Counted from the stretch's first letter, positions 10,055-20,092 are shown. The stretch is DNA of 64,000 nucleotides from Microscilla marina ATCC 23134 (GCF_000169175.1 NZ_AAWS01000011.1:175039-239038), one strand, 5' to 3'. Program-made: numbers and translations. Notes: a model not told the origin generated them from the sequence alone.

Positions 10055-10246
10055 TTAAAGCTTGTCACGGAGTCTATCAAATCATAGGTCTCAACTCAAG
10101 TATTTTTCGATCACCGTTTGAGCTAGGTACTCCAATAAGGTACGTAAATGAAGTATCTCTTCTTTGGTGAGATGCGAAAACCTGGCTCATAATAGCTCCT
10201 TGATTTCAGCTAAAGAAATCACTTGACTTTCTTGTGTTTTCATCAT
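10055..10246 (-). CDS. 63-aa protein with three in-frame TGAs
   Basis: ATG 10246 to TAA 10055 encodes 63 residues if TGA is sense: an amphipathic helical protein (S-L-A-E-I-K-E-L-L-[TGA]-A-R-F then L-T-K-E-E-I-L-H-L-R-T-L-L-E-Y-L) with TGAs at codons 20, 52 and 55. The TGA contexts (L-L-[TGA]-A, L-S-[TGA]-D-L-[TGA]-F) suit glycine between helices. It lies about 60 bp upstream of the decayed recombinase on the same strand and may be a small helper of it. No family is recognised. It would be missed by standard-code gene calling. Confidence 0.5.
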
Positions 10247-10421
10247 ATAAATCTATTTACTTACAAAATAATTATTTGGCGCACGATTGACTCTTGTAAG
10301 ATTATGGGTTTTAGGGTCAAGCCAACTTGTAAAAAATGTGTGGTGGAAGCTAGGGGTATGCGAAAAATTAGCACAGTCTGAAAAGTAGACGATAAATAAT
10401 ATAGAGGGAATAGGTGAAAAT

Positions 10422-11648
10422 TTATATAACTCGCTCCCAAGCCAGACTTTTCAGCAAAGCATCATAATGTTTCGTAAATGCCGTATAACTTACTTTTTTC
10501 ATTTCCAGCGCAATATCCTGAATGGTGCGGTACTCTCCAGTATAAAAATATTCCTGCATCAGATAATAATAAGCACGAATGGGTTGGTCGGTCAAGATCA
10601 TTGTTTGGTTGTAAATTTGGGTTTGTAAATGCTGAAAATCTTGTTTATGCTTGTAAAACCTGTGTTGAATTAAATCCCGCAGGACATCAGAAGAAGCCTT
10701 GGTATAAAAACTTAAGCCCATTTGCTGGGCATAGGGCATAAATCTATGGGTGACATTGAGGTCATAATCCGATTTTTCAATGTAGCGTACATACTCAAAC
10801 CAGGTTTCTCTGAAAAAATCCAAAACCAGTTGATTGAGAATACGGGCTGAGGTGCTCTGAACAGCTTCCTGATGGGCAAAAAACAGTTTAAGCAGACGAG
10901 GCGCTTTGGATAAGGCTGGAAAAGAAGGGCGCTGAGGCATATACTCCTTACAATGTGTAGGCTGTAGGTTGGCAAAAGCAGTCAGTGAAGTGGGAGTAGT
11001 CTTTGCATCAAATTTTTCCTGCAACCATTGTTGGGCTTGTTGTACAGGCAGATTGTTACTATCAGCGTGAATAATCACCAGAGTTTTTTGAGATTGAATG
11101 ATTTGCTTGTGACACCTCAGTATACTTTTTAAGTTAATACCACTTGTTTTTTTTGTATCAATGGAATCTTTCAAATAGTACTTTTCAATCCCTTGAATAT
11201 CAAAACCGTAAGCTTCTTTTTGAAAGATTTCTTCCTGTTGAAAAATGTAGAGTTCCTGACTTCGCTCTTCAGGGGTAATCACCAAGGGGGTATGCAAAGC
11301 TTCCCACAATACTTGTAATATTGTAAGGGCGTGTGGTTTATGAACCTCAATATTAAAACTGATAAAAGCTCCCCCCGTAAATCCGTTTAACTCCCCAATC
11401 CCAGCCAATGCCTCTTTGATGGTTTTTCCCATTTGAGGTAGCCTTCTGTCAGGGTTTAACAGCAGGTGCTCCAAAAGATGCACCTGATGAAATTGAAAAT
11501 TGGTATTGTAATAAAAGATGATATGTGCATAAAAAGTCTCTATTGATTTGTCAATAGTAATGATGTCTCATTTTGGAAAAGTGTATAACATTTTGATGAA
11601 TCTATACGCATTAAAATAATCTGGTTTACATATTGGTATCTTACTCAT
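10422..11648 (-). CDS. M16-type zinc peptidase, one in-frame TGA
   Basis: With TGA as sense the gene runs from ATG 11648 to TAA 10422, 408 aa. The inverted zinc motif H-L-L-E-H of the M16 (insulinase/pitrilysin) family lies near residue 53, with G-F-T-G-G-A-F and further Glu residues downstream as expected. Under the standard code the protein would start at a GTG inside this active-site motif, with no room for the preceding beta strands. The TGA is codon 27, in F-P-K-[TGA]-D-I-I-T-I-D, a turn before the first strand. No signal peptide is seen. It is divergent from the gene at 11678, with only 29 bp between the two starts. Single M16 half-proteins usually act in pairs; no partner is visible. 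Confidence 0.68.
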
Positions 11649-11677
11649 CGCTTTTTAAATTTCAAACACCCCTTGAA

Positions 11678-12418
11678 ATGAAAACTCCGCTCAACCTTTG
11701 AACTAATTTGGAAACAAAACTTCAAACTGATCATCCCCAACTGGCTCATTTACTAAGGAAAATTCAAGCCACTCACTTTCAGCTATTAAGTAGCCTTCAA
11801 CCTACTACTACTCAACAAATTGTGGAACTCATCAGCCAATACTCTTACCTGGATCAAAAAAGTAATGATGATATTTTACGCATTGATGAGGAGGGTAAAA
11901 AAGCAGGGTTAGCCCTTCCTCAATTAAGTGTAAGGTATAAACAACAGGTGGTCGGTTATGCGACTTTGAAAGCCATTGCTTTGCCCTTGAAAGCGCCAAG
12001 CTCTATTCCTGCCTATATTTTTGAGAAAACCACGGTGACAGACACTCTTTCCCCCATCGGACAAACTGCCAGAGGTTTGTTTAAGGAGACAACTGGGTAT
12101 TCCTTAGGCACATTCCTCTCAGAAAATATCATCAAGCTCAATGAAATACTCACTAATACAACCTTGCCTACCATTGCCTGGGTAACCACCCAATTAGATA
12201 AAAAACATCTTTCCCCAGTGCTTACTTATTCGTTGAATCAACAAAATAAAATTATTTCGGTGCAACAATTTGCCATCCAGTACCCTAATTTGTTGGATGT
12301 ATTATATCCTCAGTATGGAGGTGAGATAGCTACCCAAAACACTCCCCAAAGAGAACACTGGATGGTATACAATGAAGCTACCGTGAAACTATTGGCAAAT
12401 TTTCAGACCAACCCTTAG
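11678..12418 (+). CDS. Unknown cytoplasmic protein, one in-frame TGA
   Basis: A standard reading would use TTG 11708; reading TGA as sense recovers an ATG at 11678 (M-K-T-P-L-N-L-[TGA]-T-N-L), giving 246 aa to TAG. The mixed alpha/beta sequence has no recognised motif. A segment with V-V-G-Y-A-T-L-K and later P-T-I-A-W-V-T-T-Q may suggest a lyase-like or regulatory fold, but I do not assign it. It is divergently arranged with the M16 gene, so the 29 bp between their start codons should hold both promoters or share leader sequence. Confidence 0.6.
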
Positions 12419-12442
12419 TTGTCAAAACGAGGGAAGGTATTT

Positions 12443-13633
12443 TTACTTACACAACATCCACTTAGAGTTTCCTCTGTAGGTGACCTGTGGGGTAATCCAG
12501 ATGAGGTTGCCCTTATATATTTCTTCACCATCTATGGTTCCATTGTACTGGCTTTCTAATATTTTGACTTTGATTCGGCTTCTATCTGCATTAAAAAACT
12601 CGATCACCGCTCTTATTGGCTGCTTTTGGTTAACTACTCCAAACCCAAAAACAGAGCCTATCACTCTGAGACATACTCGGTCTCCTTGCCTCCAATTTTT
12701 TGGGTCAGCATTATGGGCATCTATTTTGGCTTGTTCTGCCGCCCTTTTTCTCTTTTTTTCTGCTTCTATAGCCTTTATTCTTTTTCTTCTTGCTACGTCT
12801 TTTTTTAGTGGTCTTACATCCACTGCAAGCCCTGGATTAAAATACTGTCTATATTGTACCTTTTTTCGCTCCAAGACGGCATAGGATATTTTGTCTATTT
12901 TGATGAAATCTGTTGTGTGGTTACTTATGGGGATGCTCACACTACCGTTTTTCATCCTGTAACTTTTTTTATTGATGTATATCCACTCTGGGCTACCTGA
13001 TTTGTGCCATTTGTGTTTTTGGGACGACTTCTGAGATATTTCAATGTGGAGGTTTCCACTGGAAGGGTAGTAGCCAAAACGAAGATAAATATCTTTTCCA
13101 TCATATTTATCCCATTTGTAATCTGACCCTGGAAAGGAACCAAGCTTGTGTTTGGGCATCGCAGCATCATTGATATTTGTGGTGTATGTTTTATAAAACT
13201 CCTGCAAATCACCTTCGCCATAGGTAGTTATTTTTTTACACCTTTTTATGCGGTCATTGTATTTTGCAGGTATGGGGCCTTTAGTGAATAACGAAAGCAT
13301 ACCAGAACGGATTTTTAGACCTACTTTTTTTTCTAAATAAGCTTTGCTCAATCCTTTATCAATAATACGTGCGATATTTACTTTTGAGCCATTTTTTGCA
13401 TAAAGTGAGGCATTAAGTTTTCCAGCACCTGAATAAAAATAAGCTATTTCTGCCGCTGATTCTACAATTATTGTAACATAACCCTCAATACCTGAAATAT
13501 CAAATTTCCCTGCCCATAACCTTATATAGGTAGGGTTGTCTTTTGTACCCTTCGGTACCATTCTTTGATCTATTTTTCCGTCCCCTTTGACTACTCCCCA
13601 AGCTAAAGCAGAGGGAATTCTCACCCAACGCAC
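12443..13633 (-). pseudogene. 3' part of a secreted-protein gene split by an IS
   Basis: A 396-codon open frame without a real start: a TAG lies just upstream inside the insertion-sequence end. It continues the 5' part at 15311-15460 on the other side of the IS; joining after Thr-Ile and resuming at V-V-R-W-V-R-I keeps the frame (50 codons upstream, 397 downstream). The sequence is rich in Gly, Lys and aromatic residues, with a Lys/Arg/Ala-rich coiled-coil stretch near residue 290 and a C-terminal beta-rich domain (W-R-Q-G-D-R-V-C-L-R-V to W-M-L-C-K) that may be SH3-like. It was probably exported before disruption. No TGA inside. Confidence 0.65.
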
Positions 13634-13649
13634 AACCTAATGGTTCACG

Positions 13650-14786
13650 TTAACGGATGGAGGCAAAAGCCCTTGCCTCAATATTTTTTGCAGCATTGAC
13701 ATCTGCGTTTAGTTTTGTGCCACAAGATGTACACACAAATTTAGCTTGTGTTTTCCTGCTTTCTTTGTCTTTGTGCCCACACTCAGAGCATACCTGGGAA
13801 GTATGCTTTGGGTTTACCTTGACAAAAGTTCGCCCGTGCCATTTCGATTTGTACTCCAACTTATCCAAAAACATAGAAGGCGCAGCATCCAGAATGGAGC
13901 GATTAAGACCTGATTTGGCTTTGACGTTCTTTCCAGGTGCTTCGGTGGTTCCTTTGGCTCTACCAGTCATATTGCGAACTTGGAGGTTTTCAACCGCAAT
14001 AGAGCCGTATTTGAGAATTAAGCCTGTGCTGACTTTGTGTTGAAAATCGTTGCGAATACGGGCAATTTTAGCCTGAAGTTTGGCAAGTTTTCGGGCTTGC
14101 TTCTTGAAGTTGCTCCCGCCTTTCTTTTTGCGGGAAAGGCTTCGTTGTTCAATCCTGAGTTTGTTTTGGTAGTGCTGAAAAAGACGCGGATTGGCAATGT
14201 GTTCGCCACCTGAAGTGGTTATAAAATGTTCTATCCCCCAATCCAGTCCCACAGTTTGGTTATTGCTGGGAAGTGGTTGGGTGGTCGTTGAAAACATAAT
14301 AGAAATATAGAAACCATCCGATTCTTTGATGATGGTTGCTCGCTTAAGTTTGGCTTTCTTAGGGATTTCTCGTGAGTAGAAGGTTTTGACCTCACCCAAC
14401 TTTGGAAGAACAAAACGACCAGCCTCACAGTTGTCACGGGTGACTGACTTTAGAGTGATGGAGTTGTATTTGCCTTTTTTCGCCCATTTGGGAAAGCCAC
14501 CACCTTTAAAGAAAGATTGATAGGCTTTCTCAAGCCTTTGAAGCACATCCTGGAGGCTTTGAGAAGGGACATCTTTGATCCATTCAACATCCTTGAGGGT
14601 TTTGAGCTCCTTATCCAAATCAAAGCGAGACAAGTTAACCCCATAAGCTTTGTAGGCGTATTGTTTGGTCTCCAAAGCAAGGTTGTACACAAACCGACAA
14701 GCACCTACCCAACTACTCAGTTGCCTGGTTTGGGTAGCTGATAAATTTCGGAGCTTGTATTTGTATGTCTTAACTACTTGGAGCAT
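13650..14786 (-). CDS. tnpB: TnpB, OrfB-type RNA-guided nuclease of IS605
   Basis: I chose ATG 14786 (M-L-Q-V-V-K-T-Y-K-Y-K-L-R), the usual TnpB beginning; the open frame extends upstream through IS sequence without meaning. The protein has 378 aa. RuvC-like residues are visible: V-G-L-D-W-G-I near residue 175, the E in V-E-N-L-Q, and the final D-V-N-A-A-K-N. The zinc ribbon C-S-E-C-G-H...C-T-S-C-G-T precedes the last motif. TnpB proteins are omega-RNA-guided DNA endonucleases that help IS605 elements persist. All three acidic positions and four cysteines are present, so it looks intact. Stop TAA. Confidence 0.9.
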   Translation of the reverse strand: MLQVVKTYKYKLRNLSATQTRQLSSWVGACRFVYNLALETKQYAYKAYGVNLSRFDLDKELKTLKDVEWIKDVPSQSLQDVLQRLEKAYQSFFKGGGFPKWAKKGKYNSITLKSVTRDNCEAGRFVLPKLGEVKTFYSREIPKKAKLKRATIIKESDGFYISIMFSTTTQPLPSNNQTVGLDWGIEHFITTSGGEHIANPRLFQHYQNKLRIEQRSLSRKKKGGSNFKKQARKLAKLQAKIARIRNDFQHKVSTGLILKYGSIAVENLQVRNMTGRAKGTTEAPGKNVKAKSGLNRSILDAAPSMFLDKLEYKSKWHGRTFVKVNPKHTSQVCSECGHKDKESRKTQAKFVCTSCGTKLNADVNAAKNIEARAFASIR

Positions 14787-14843
14787 AATGCAATATACAA
14801 AGAAAATATTATTTATCTGACAAATAAATACTATATTTAAGCT

Positions 14844-15242
14844 ATGGAAAAACGCTGGAAAAGCTCTAAAAATAGTGTCTACAACCTTGGCTATCATATC
14901 ATTTGGTGTCCAAAATACCGCAGGAAAGTCCTGACTCAGGAAATACAAAAAAGGCTCAAAGAGCTTTTGCTTTCAAAGGCTAAAGATTTGGGCATTGAAA
15001 TAGAAACAATGGAGGTTATGAAAGACCATGTACATCTTTTCATCAAAGCGAAGCCAATAGATGCTCCTCATTTCATTATTGGGCAACTTAAGGGCTACAC
15101 TAGTCGCCATTTGAGGCAAGAATTTCCCCAACTAAAAAGTAGACTTCCAACACTTTGGACTAGATCATATTATGTGGAATCGGTAGGGCATATTTCAGAA
15201 AAAAACATCAAAAAATATATTGAAAACCAAAAAATGGTTTGA
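14844..15242 (+). CDS. tnpA: TnpA, IS200/IS605 Y1 transposase
   Basis: A 132-aa HUH single-strand transposase. The HUH motif H-V-H-L-F lies near residue 66 and the catalytic tyrosine lies in the later helix region after W-T-R-S-Y-Y. The N-terminus (Y-H-I-I-W-C-P-K-Y-R) is typical. It ends K-Y-I-E-N-Q-K-M-V-TGA; proteins of this family normally end at about this point, and what follows is the IS end, so this TGA acts as a real stop. That contrasts with the neighbouring genes where TGA is sense. It is divergent from tnpB. Confidence 0.93.
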   Translation: MEKRWKSSKNSVYNLGYHIIWCPKYRRKVLTQEIQKRLKELLLSKAKDLGIEIETMEVMKDHVHLFIKAKPIDAPHFIIGQLKGYTSRHLRQEFPQLKSRLPTLWTRSYYVESVGHISEKNIKKYIENQKMV

Positions 15243-15280
15243 CACCAAATCTGCCCCTTTCACGGGCAATTATTTTTCAT

Positions 15281-15301
15281 CCCACTACTAAAGACAGTGG
15301 G
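15281..15301. repeat. IS605 right-end palindrome
   Basis: CCCAC(T)...(A)GTGGG imperfect hairpin with an 11-base loop just inside the estimated right edge of the insertion sequence; a second small hairpin TGCCC...GGGCA precedes it at 15252-15268. Positions fit the TnpA-binding hairpins of this family. Confidence 0.5.
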
Positions 15302-15310
15302 CTTTCAAAT

Positions 15311-15460
15311 AATAGTTATCGTAAAATTTTTAACCGACTTTGGTACGTAAATTCTTTTTGTTTGCTGGGGTGAGTTGGTCGTTTTGGTGGCTACTTGCGC
15401 ATTTATCAAACCACAAAAGGACGATAAAATAATGGATACAGTTGCTAGTACAATTTTCAT
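15311..15460 (-). pseudogene. 5' part of the IS-split secreted-protein gene (signal peptide)
   Basis: ATG 15460 opens exactly 50 codons that end at the IS edge. The first 22 residues form a signal peptide: M-K-I-V then a hydrophobic core (L-A-T-V-S-I-I-L-S-S-F) and a likely cleavage after I-N-A. A Thr/Ser/Gln-rich stretch follows. The frame continues in the piece at 12443-13633. The rest of the interval up to 15740 holds the leader of the XRE gene at 15741 and no other gene that I can see. Confidence 0.6.
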
Positions 15461-15740
15461 TTTTTAGAAGTTTTTGTTGTCTGTGTATTTATGTTCTACA
15501 GTGGCTGAAAGCATCAGCCCATACCGTAAAGTTTTCATAGTCTTTGGGTTTTGCGGTTGAATTGTTTTATTTACAATTCAATCATAAAGGGCACTGGCAA
15601 ATCGTGAAGAAAAGATGGCTACACTCAACTTGTAAGTGCCCAGATGATAGTGTAAATTCAGAACAAGTATAACTCATTGTAAGACAATACCTTACCTGTA
15701 TGCTTGGTATTTTATCAGTCCGACTTGTAAATTACAGTTG

Positions 15741-16133
15741 ATGAAAATTGGAGAAAAAGTAAAGAAGTTAAGAGAGCTCAGAAACTATACTCAAGAGTAT
15801 ATGGCGGAGCAATTGGAGATGTCTCAGCAAAATTATAGTTTGATAGAGAATGATGAGGACGAAGACATTAGCCTCAAACGACTAAAGAAAATAGCGGAAA
15901 CTCTGGAAATTAGCTTGAATGATTTACTCAACTTTGAAGACAAGCAAATTTTTAATAATTACGGTAATTATTCTTGCGCTGAGAATAACCAGAATACAAT
16001 CAACAACCATTATGATGCTGAGAAAAAGTTGCTGGAACAACAAATCGAAAGCCAAAGATCGGAAATTGAATATCTAAGAAAGATGCTGGAAAGAGCATTA
16101 GGAACTACTCCAAACGAGTCTAATGATAAATAA
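15741..16133 (+). CDS. XRE-family regulator with C-terminal coiled coil (copy 1)
   Basis: ATG 15741 is preferred to the adjacent TTG. Residues 5-65 form a Cro/C1-type helix-turn-helix (L-R-E-L-R-N-Y-T-Q-E-Y-M-A-E-Q-L-E-M-S-Q-Q-N-Y-S); a linker and a C-terminal coiled coil (residues 90-125) probably serve dimerisation. A close paralogue lies at 19640. Both start codons are preceded within 10 bases by TGTAAATTAC, and related TTGTAA motifs lie about 95 bp further upstream in both, which could be autoregulatory operators. No TGA inside; stop TAA. Confidence 0.85.
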   Translation: MKIGEKVKKLRELRNYTQEYMAEQLEMSQQNYSLIENDEDEDISLKRLKKIAETLEISLNDLLNFEDKQIFNNYGNYSCAENNQNTINNHYDAEKKLLEQQIESQRSEIEYLRKMLERALGTTPNESNDK

Positions 16134-16215
16134 TGAAAGCCTTTATTGAGCTTTTCCACGCACATATTCATTTTATCAACAAAATAGACTGATGGTAAAT
16201 CTTAAACAGACAAGG

Positions 16216-18684
16216 TTAAGCATTCAAGGCAGGAAGCTGTTCTATTTGGCTCATCATTGCTTCTAACTCTATATTTTCCTGTTTTCTATCTTCTTTCTCG
16301 TAACGTTCTCTAAAATTTCTTTGGGTCATTGCCTCGGTTTTAGCCCAAGGTGAACCAAAAAAAGAGGCTTGATCGGGACTTTTAACTCGTTGTGAAAAAT
16401 GTTGGATGGCCAGGGGATTAAACCTTGCCTGGGGCGTTTGAAAAGTGGCATCGGTAAGAAAAGACCCAAAAGTAGCGATGATTGGCGATTCTTGGTGAGG
16501 CGTTAGAGAGGAAGAGGGTTGTAAAATATTTTTGAGTAGTGGATCATTGATATGATTTACCAAATGTGGTTGCTGATGATAAGTGAGTAATGCCTGATGT
16601 AAAGTATCAATGGACTTGTTCAAAATTTTGATCTCTTCTACGGAACTATACATCAAGGTATAGTGAAAATGCTTCATTAAGGTATGTAAAGCTGGATGTT
16701 CCTGAGGGGTAATTTCTCTCCCTGCGCCAAAAAATAATTGCTGGTAGTGGCTGGTATCTTGCAAACTCTGCCCACCTGAATCTTGTAAAGCCTGCATCGT
16801 TGCCATCAGTTTACTTTGGGTCATTTGCCCCTGAAAACGTACTAAAGCTTGTTGTAACTCGGTTTGTAATGGCAATGGATCAGGTAAACTCTGGGCGATA
16901 TGTTGTTGTCCTGTTTGAGTTTCATAAGCTTTCAATTGTTCTCGTGGACGTTGGTTGCTTTTAAAAGAAGTCTTACGAAAAAAAGCTTTTCTATTGATAT
17001 GACTTGTTTGTTTCATTAATTGAGGCAAGGTGGGCAGTTTGGCGGACTTAAGATAGTTTACTGCTTTTTGATAACCGACAATGACCTCTCCTTGCAAACC
17101 TCCCTGTGTATGATTGGTCAGCGAAGGTCCACGAACTTCTCCCGTATATAAATTGATGCGTACTGGATCGTATACCTGTCCAGTGGAATCTTGAAAAGCA
17201 ATACAAAGTTCTTCTCCTTCTACTTTGGTGCGATTCAATTGAAACTCAAAATCCTGACTGACTTTACCCAAAACCTCCTTTGTAAGATAAGTCATATACA
17301 TTTGCTTGGCGGTTTCCAGCGTTGTTTCTTTGCTGCTTTCATATAACTGTTGGTTGAGCAGTCCAGCGATTTTTTGTTGGACTGCACGTTGTTTTGCAAA
17401 CTGAGGAGCCACACGTTGTAACAGTTTACTCTGACCATTTTTACGTCGGGTTTGTTCTAACTGAAAGGCATACAAAGATGTTCTGAAAGCCTCCAAAATG
17501 GTCGTATCTTTAATATTGCCAAACCAATGTTTTTGTATTTGCTCCCAAACCTCCCTATTTAACTGAGGCTTTGAGGGGTCATTAGATTCAAAGAAAATAA
17601 TAGAAGGAAACATCGCCAGATAATCCATTGGTTGCTCTACATTCATCTGTTGGTATTCTTGGGCTGAACCCAAACTGATATTTGCCAGTTGATCATCGTG
17701 GGCATTGATTCCTGGGATGGACTTCCATACCTGAGGGCTACTAAGTTGAGCTAATGTTACCGAGGTTTCCCCAGAAAACTCCTGCATAGTAGCTTGGTGT
17801 ATTTCTAATGAAGGGCGGGTAAGCCCTAGTTGTTTTTCGTAGTGTTGGAATCATTCGGTAACCCTCAGCAAATCATTTTGTAGTTGCACTGGCAAACCTG
17901 TTAAAACATCTACTTGATTACTTTCTTGAAGGCTTATTACAAAAGAAAGTTTTGCGTAAGCTTCTACGCTCATCCCTTGGGTCGTCAGCTTGCTTTCAAT
18001 ACTTGGGTTTTGTTGGATCATAGCTGCACGATACTGTTGGAATCTTTCGTCGAACACCTGGGGATAGGTTTCGGGCGAAAGTTGTTGTGCTAAACGATGA
18101 AACTCTTTTGTCATTTGCTGATCTTGTGTCTGTTCTATATTTTTCATTTGTTGCATTTGTTCGGAGTTGCCTTGGCTTGTTTCGATCTGAGGAATAATTT
18201 GAGCAGTTTTTCACTTCAATATCTGTTTGTTTTGGTCTTGTAGTTGTTGCTTTTGGGAGCGTTTTAAGGAGATTTTTACTTTATCTAAAAACTCACCAGG
18301 AGACACATATTTATTCTCAGGGTTTTGAAAAAAATCATCTATAAGCTGAGGCAGTAGGGCAAGGCTACTGCCAGGCAACGCTTTATTTTTAGCAAGCTTA
18401 CTAAGCAAGTTTGTTAAAAACTCTTTACTAAGGATTCCGTTATCTTTCCGATGCTCTTTCGCCAACAATATCCCTTGCCTAATACTTGTTTGCAAATGCT
18501 GAACTTCTTGGGTACTCATTTTTTTGCTTTGTACAAAGTGCAACAACTGTTTTCATAAACCTTTGTCCAGGGTGTGGTCGATTCAATAGTTTGTAGAGTC
18601 TTGGTGTTGCTTCAATAATACATCCTTTCCTTGTTCGTTGGTATCCTTTACAGAGGAAGAATGAAACATCTCTCCTTGATTCAT
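16216..18684 (-). CDS. Large unknown protein with four in-frame TGAs
   Basis: Four TGAs (codons 34, 44, 158 and 278) split this into small frames under the standard code; with TGA as sense a single 822-aa protein runs from ATG 18684 to TAA 16216. Contexts are T-N-Y-[TGA]-I-D-H, K-G-L-[TGA]-K-Q-L-L, I-L-K-[TGA]-K-T-A-Q and V-T-E-[TGA]-F-Q-H-Y. The protein is helical and Gln-rich, with no signal peptide or membrane segment. The region near residues 440-530 (C-I-A-F-Q-D-S-T-G-Q-V-Y-D-P-V-R) looks like a small beta domain. No family is recognised; size and context would suit a plasmid mobilisation or structural protein. No frameshift or TAA/TAG occurs in about 2.5 kb, which is good evidence for function. 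Confidence 0.7.
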
Positions 18685-18759
18685 CAGAAAGTCTTAAAAA
18701 AAGATAAACATCGTGGCTCAACTATATTTTATACCATTAGAAGATTTTATACAAAATGA

Positions 18760-18791
18760 AAAATGGTGGCAATTATTATTGCCACCATTTT
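18760..18791 (-). terminator. Hairpin terminator, 14-bp perfect stem
   Basis: AAAATGGTGGCAAT and its exact complement separated by TATT, with T-rich DNA after it on the minus strand. It lies 37 bp beyond the stop of the secreted-protein gene at 18828 and before the start of the next minus-strand gene. Confidence 0.75.
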
Positions 18792-18827
18792 GTACAAAAA
18801 TGTTTCTGGTAAATACACAAGGCACTA

Positions 18828-19397
18828 CTATTTTTTCTTATTCAAAGACTCATAATAATTCCGAAGCTTTGTAGTTACAAATCCTTTTTTGAGAAGTGAC
18901 TTGTAAAGGGTTTTAACCTGAGTACTCCACCCGTTCCATCCACCGCCATTTATTCGGGCAGCTTTCATTTCTTGGGTCATCAACTGCTTGATCTCAATCA
19001 AATGTACTAATTTATCCATTTGTTTCAGCTCAGCTGCTTCCTTATCTAGCTTTTCGTTCTCGATTTTTTGTTTAAACTTACCTACTTTAACCACCCACTT
19101 CCTAATCAAGCGACCCTCTGGTAACACTCGTCGTTCTTTGAGCGTGAGCTTTTTGTATTTTTTATCCACTAGCCCTACCAGTTTTAGAATTTTTTGATCT
19201 ACTTGTTTAATATTACCTTTATTGATTTGAAGGGCTGGATTTTGCAAGAACCGAATCAAGTCCTTAAGAGTTTGTTGCTCAGTGTAAGTAATACCTTGAT
19301 AACCTGTTTTAAGGTTTTGGTTTTGCTGGGCAACACTATTAGAGGTTACGCCTAACAAAAGGCTACTAATTACTACTAAATAATGGATAATTCTCAT
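18828..19397 (-). CDS. Secreted helical protein of unknown function
   Basis: A 189-aa protein with a signal peptide (M-R-I-I-H-Y-L-V-V-I-S-S-L-L-L-G, cleavage near S-V-A-Q). The mature part is lysine-rich and helical, with repeated K-x-L-x-L patterns and a heptad-like stretch around residues 110-140. No family is recognised. It has its own terminator downstream and about 240 bp of upstream sequence shared with the divergent XRE gene at 19640. No TGA inside; stop TAG. Confidence 0.65.
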   Translation of the reverse strand: MRIIHYLVVISSLLLGVTSNSVAQQNQNLKTGYQGITYTEQQTLKDLIRFLQNPALQINKGNIKQVDQKILKLVGLVDKKYKKLTLKERRVLPEGRLIRKWVVKVGKFKQKIENEKLDKEAAELKQMDKLVHLIEIKQLMTQEMKAARINGGGWNGWSTQVKTLYKSLLKKGFVTTKLRNYYESLNKKK

Positions 19398-19639
19398 AAT
19401 GTTTAAGTTTTGTTGTTATTGAATTATTTATTTATGAAAGAATCATAATGAAAAATTGAAGGATGTAAAGCCCAATTACACCACATAACTCATACAGATT
19501 GCGTATTTTTGGTACATCTTCTCCCAGTTTGTAAATACACAAGAGAAGACATAGATTTAGTGCAAGTATAAGTAATTGTTTTATAGGTGGTTACTCATCA
19601 AATTTGTGCATTACCACCCCAACCTGTAAATTACCATCA

Positions 19640-20011
19640 ATGAAAATTGGAGAGAAAGTTCGGAAGCTGAGAGAGCTCAGAGATTTTAGCCAGGAATATA
19701 TGGCGGAGCAATTGGGGATGTCTCAGCAAAATTATAGTGCCATAGAAAATAATCAGGATGAAGATATAAGCCTTAAACGATTGAAAAGGATAGCCCAAAT
19801 CCTGGAAATACAAATGAATGACTTACTGAGTTTTGATGAAAAAAATATCTTCAACAATTACTCTCAAGCCGAACAATTTGGTATTATTAACAACCAGTAC
19901 TTTGAAGCAGAACGTAAATTATTTCAACAACAAATTGAGCAATATAAGACAGAGGTTGCTTATTTACGCAAAATGTTAGATAAGGCTTTAGGGAACTCAA
20001 ATAATAAGTAA
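19640..20011 (+). CDS. XRE-family regulator with C-terminal coiled coil (copy 2)
   Basis: Paralogue of the gene at 15741: the helix-turn-helix (L-R-E-L-R-D-F-S-Q-E-Y-M-A-E-Q-L) is nearly identical and the C-terminal coiled coil is conserved. ATG 19640 is preferred over an upstream TTG because it aligns with the other copy and follows the same TGTAAATTAC leader motif. 123 aa. It may regulate itself, the divergent secreted gene, or the element genes around it. No TGA; stop TAA. Confidence 0.85.
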   Translation: MKIGEKVRKLRELRDFSQEYMAEQLGMSQQNYSAIENNQDEDISLKRLKRIAQILEIQMNDLLSFDEKNIFNNYSQAEQFGIINNQYFEAERKLFQQQIEQYKTEVAYLRKMLDKALGNSNNK

Positions 20012-20061
20012 TAGCCTACCTCTTTTTTTCTTCATACTTCTACTCATGAACTTACCAAACA

Positions 20062-20090
20062 AAGCCCTTCCGAAAATAACGGAAAGGCTT
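20062..20090. terminator. Bidirectional terminator between convergent genes
   Basis: AAGCCCTTCCG pairs with CGGAAAGGCTT (one mismatch) around a 7-base loop, followed by T-rich DNA on the plus strand and preceded by A-rich DNA. It lies between the XRE gene stop at 20011 and the stop of the minus-strand gene at 20093. Confidence 0.75.
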
Positions 20091-20092
20091 TT

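Larger units (their letters stand above)
13637..15310. mobile_element. IS200/IS605-family insertion sequence
   Basis: It contains divergent tnpB (minus) and tnpA (plus), the usual IS605 arrangement, with no terminal inverted repeats and no visible target duplication. At the right end are subterminal palindromes: TGCCC...GGGCA (15252-15268) and CCCAC...GTGGG (15281-15301), the kind of hairpins TnpA recognises. Edges are estimated from the interrupted host gene, whose frame is restored if 13637-15310 is removed, and could be off by a few bases. The IS genes hold no internal TGA, and tnpA ends in TGA, so this element follows the ordinary code. Confidence 0.75.
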
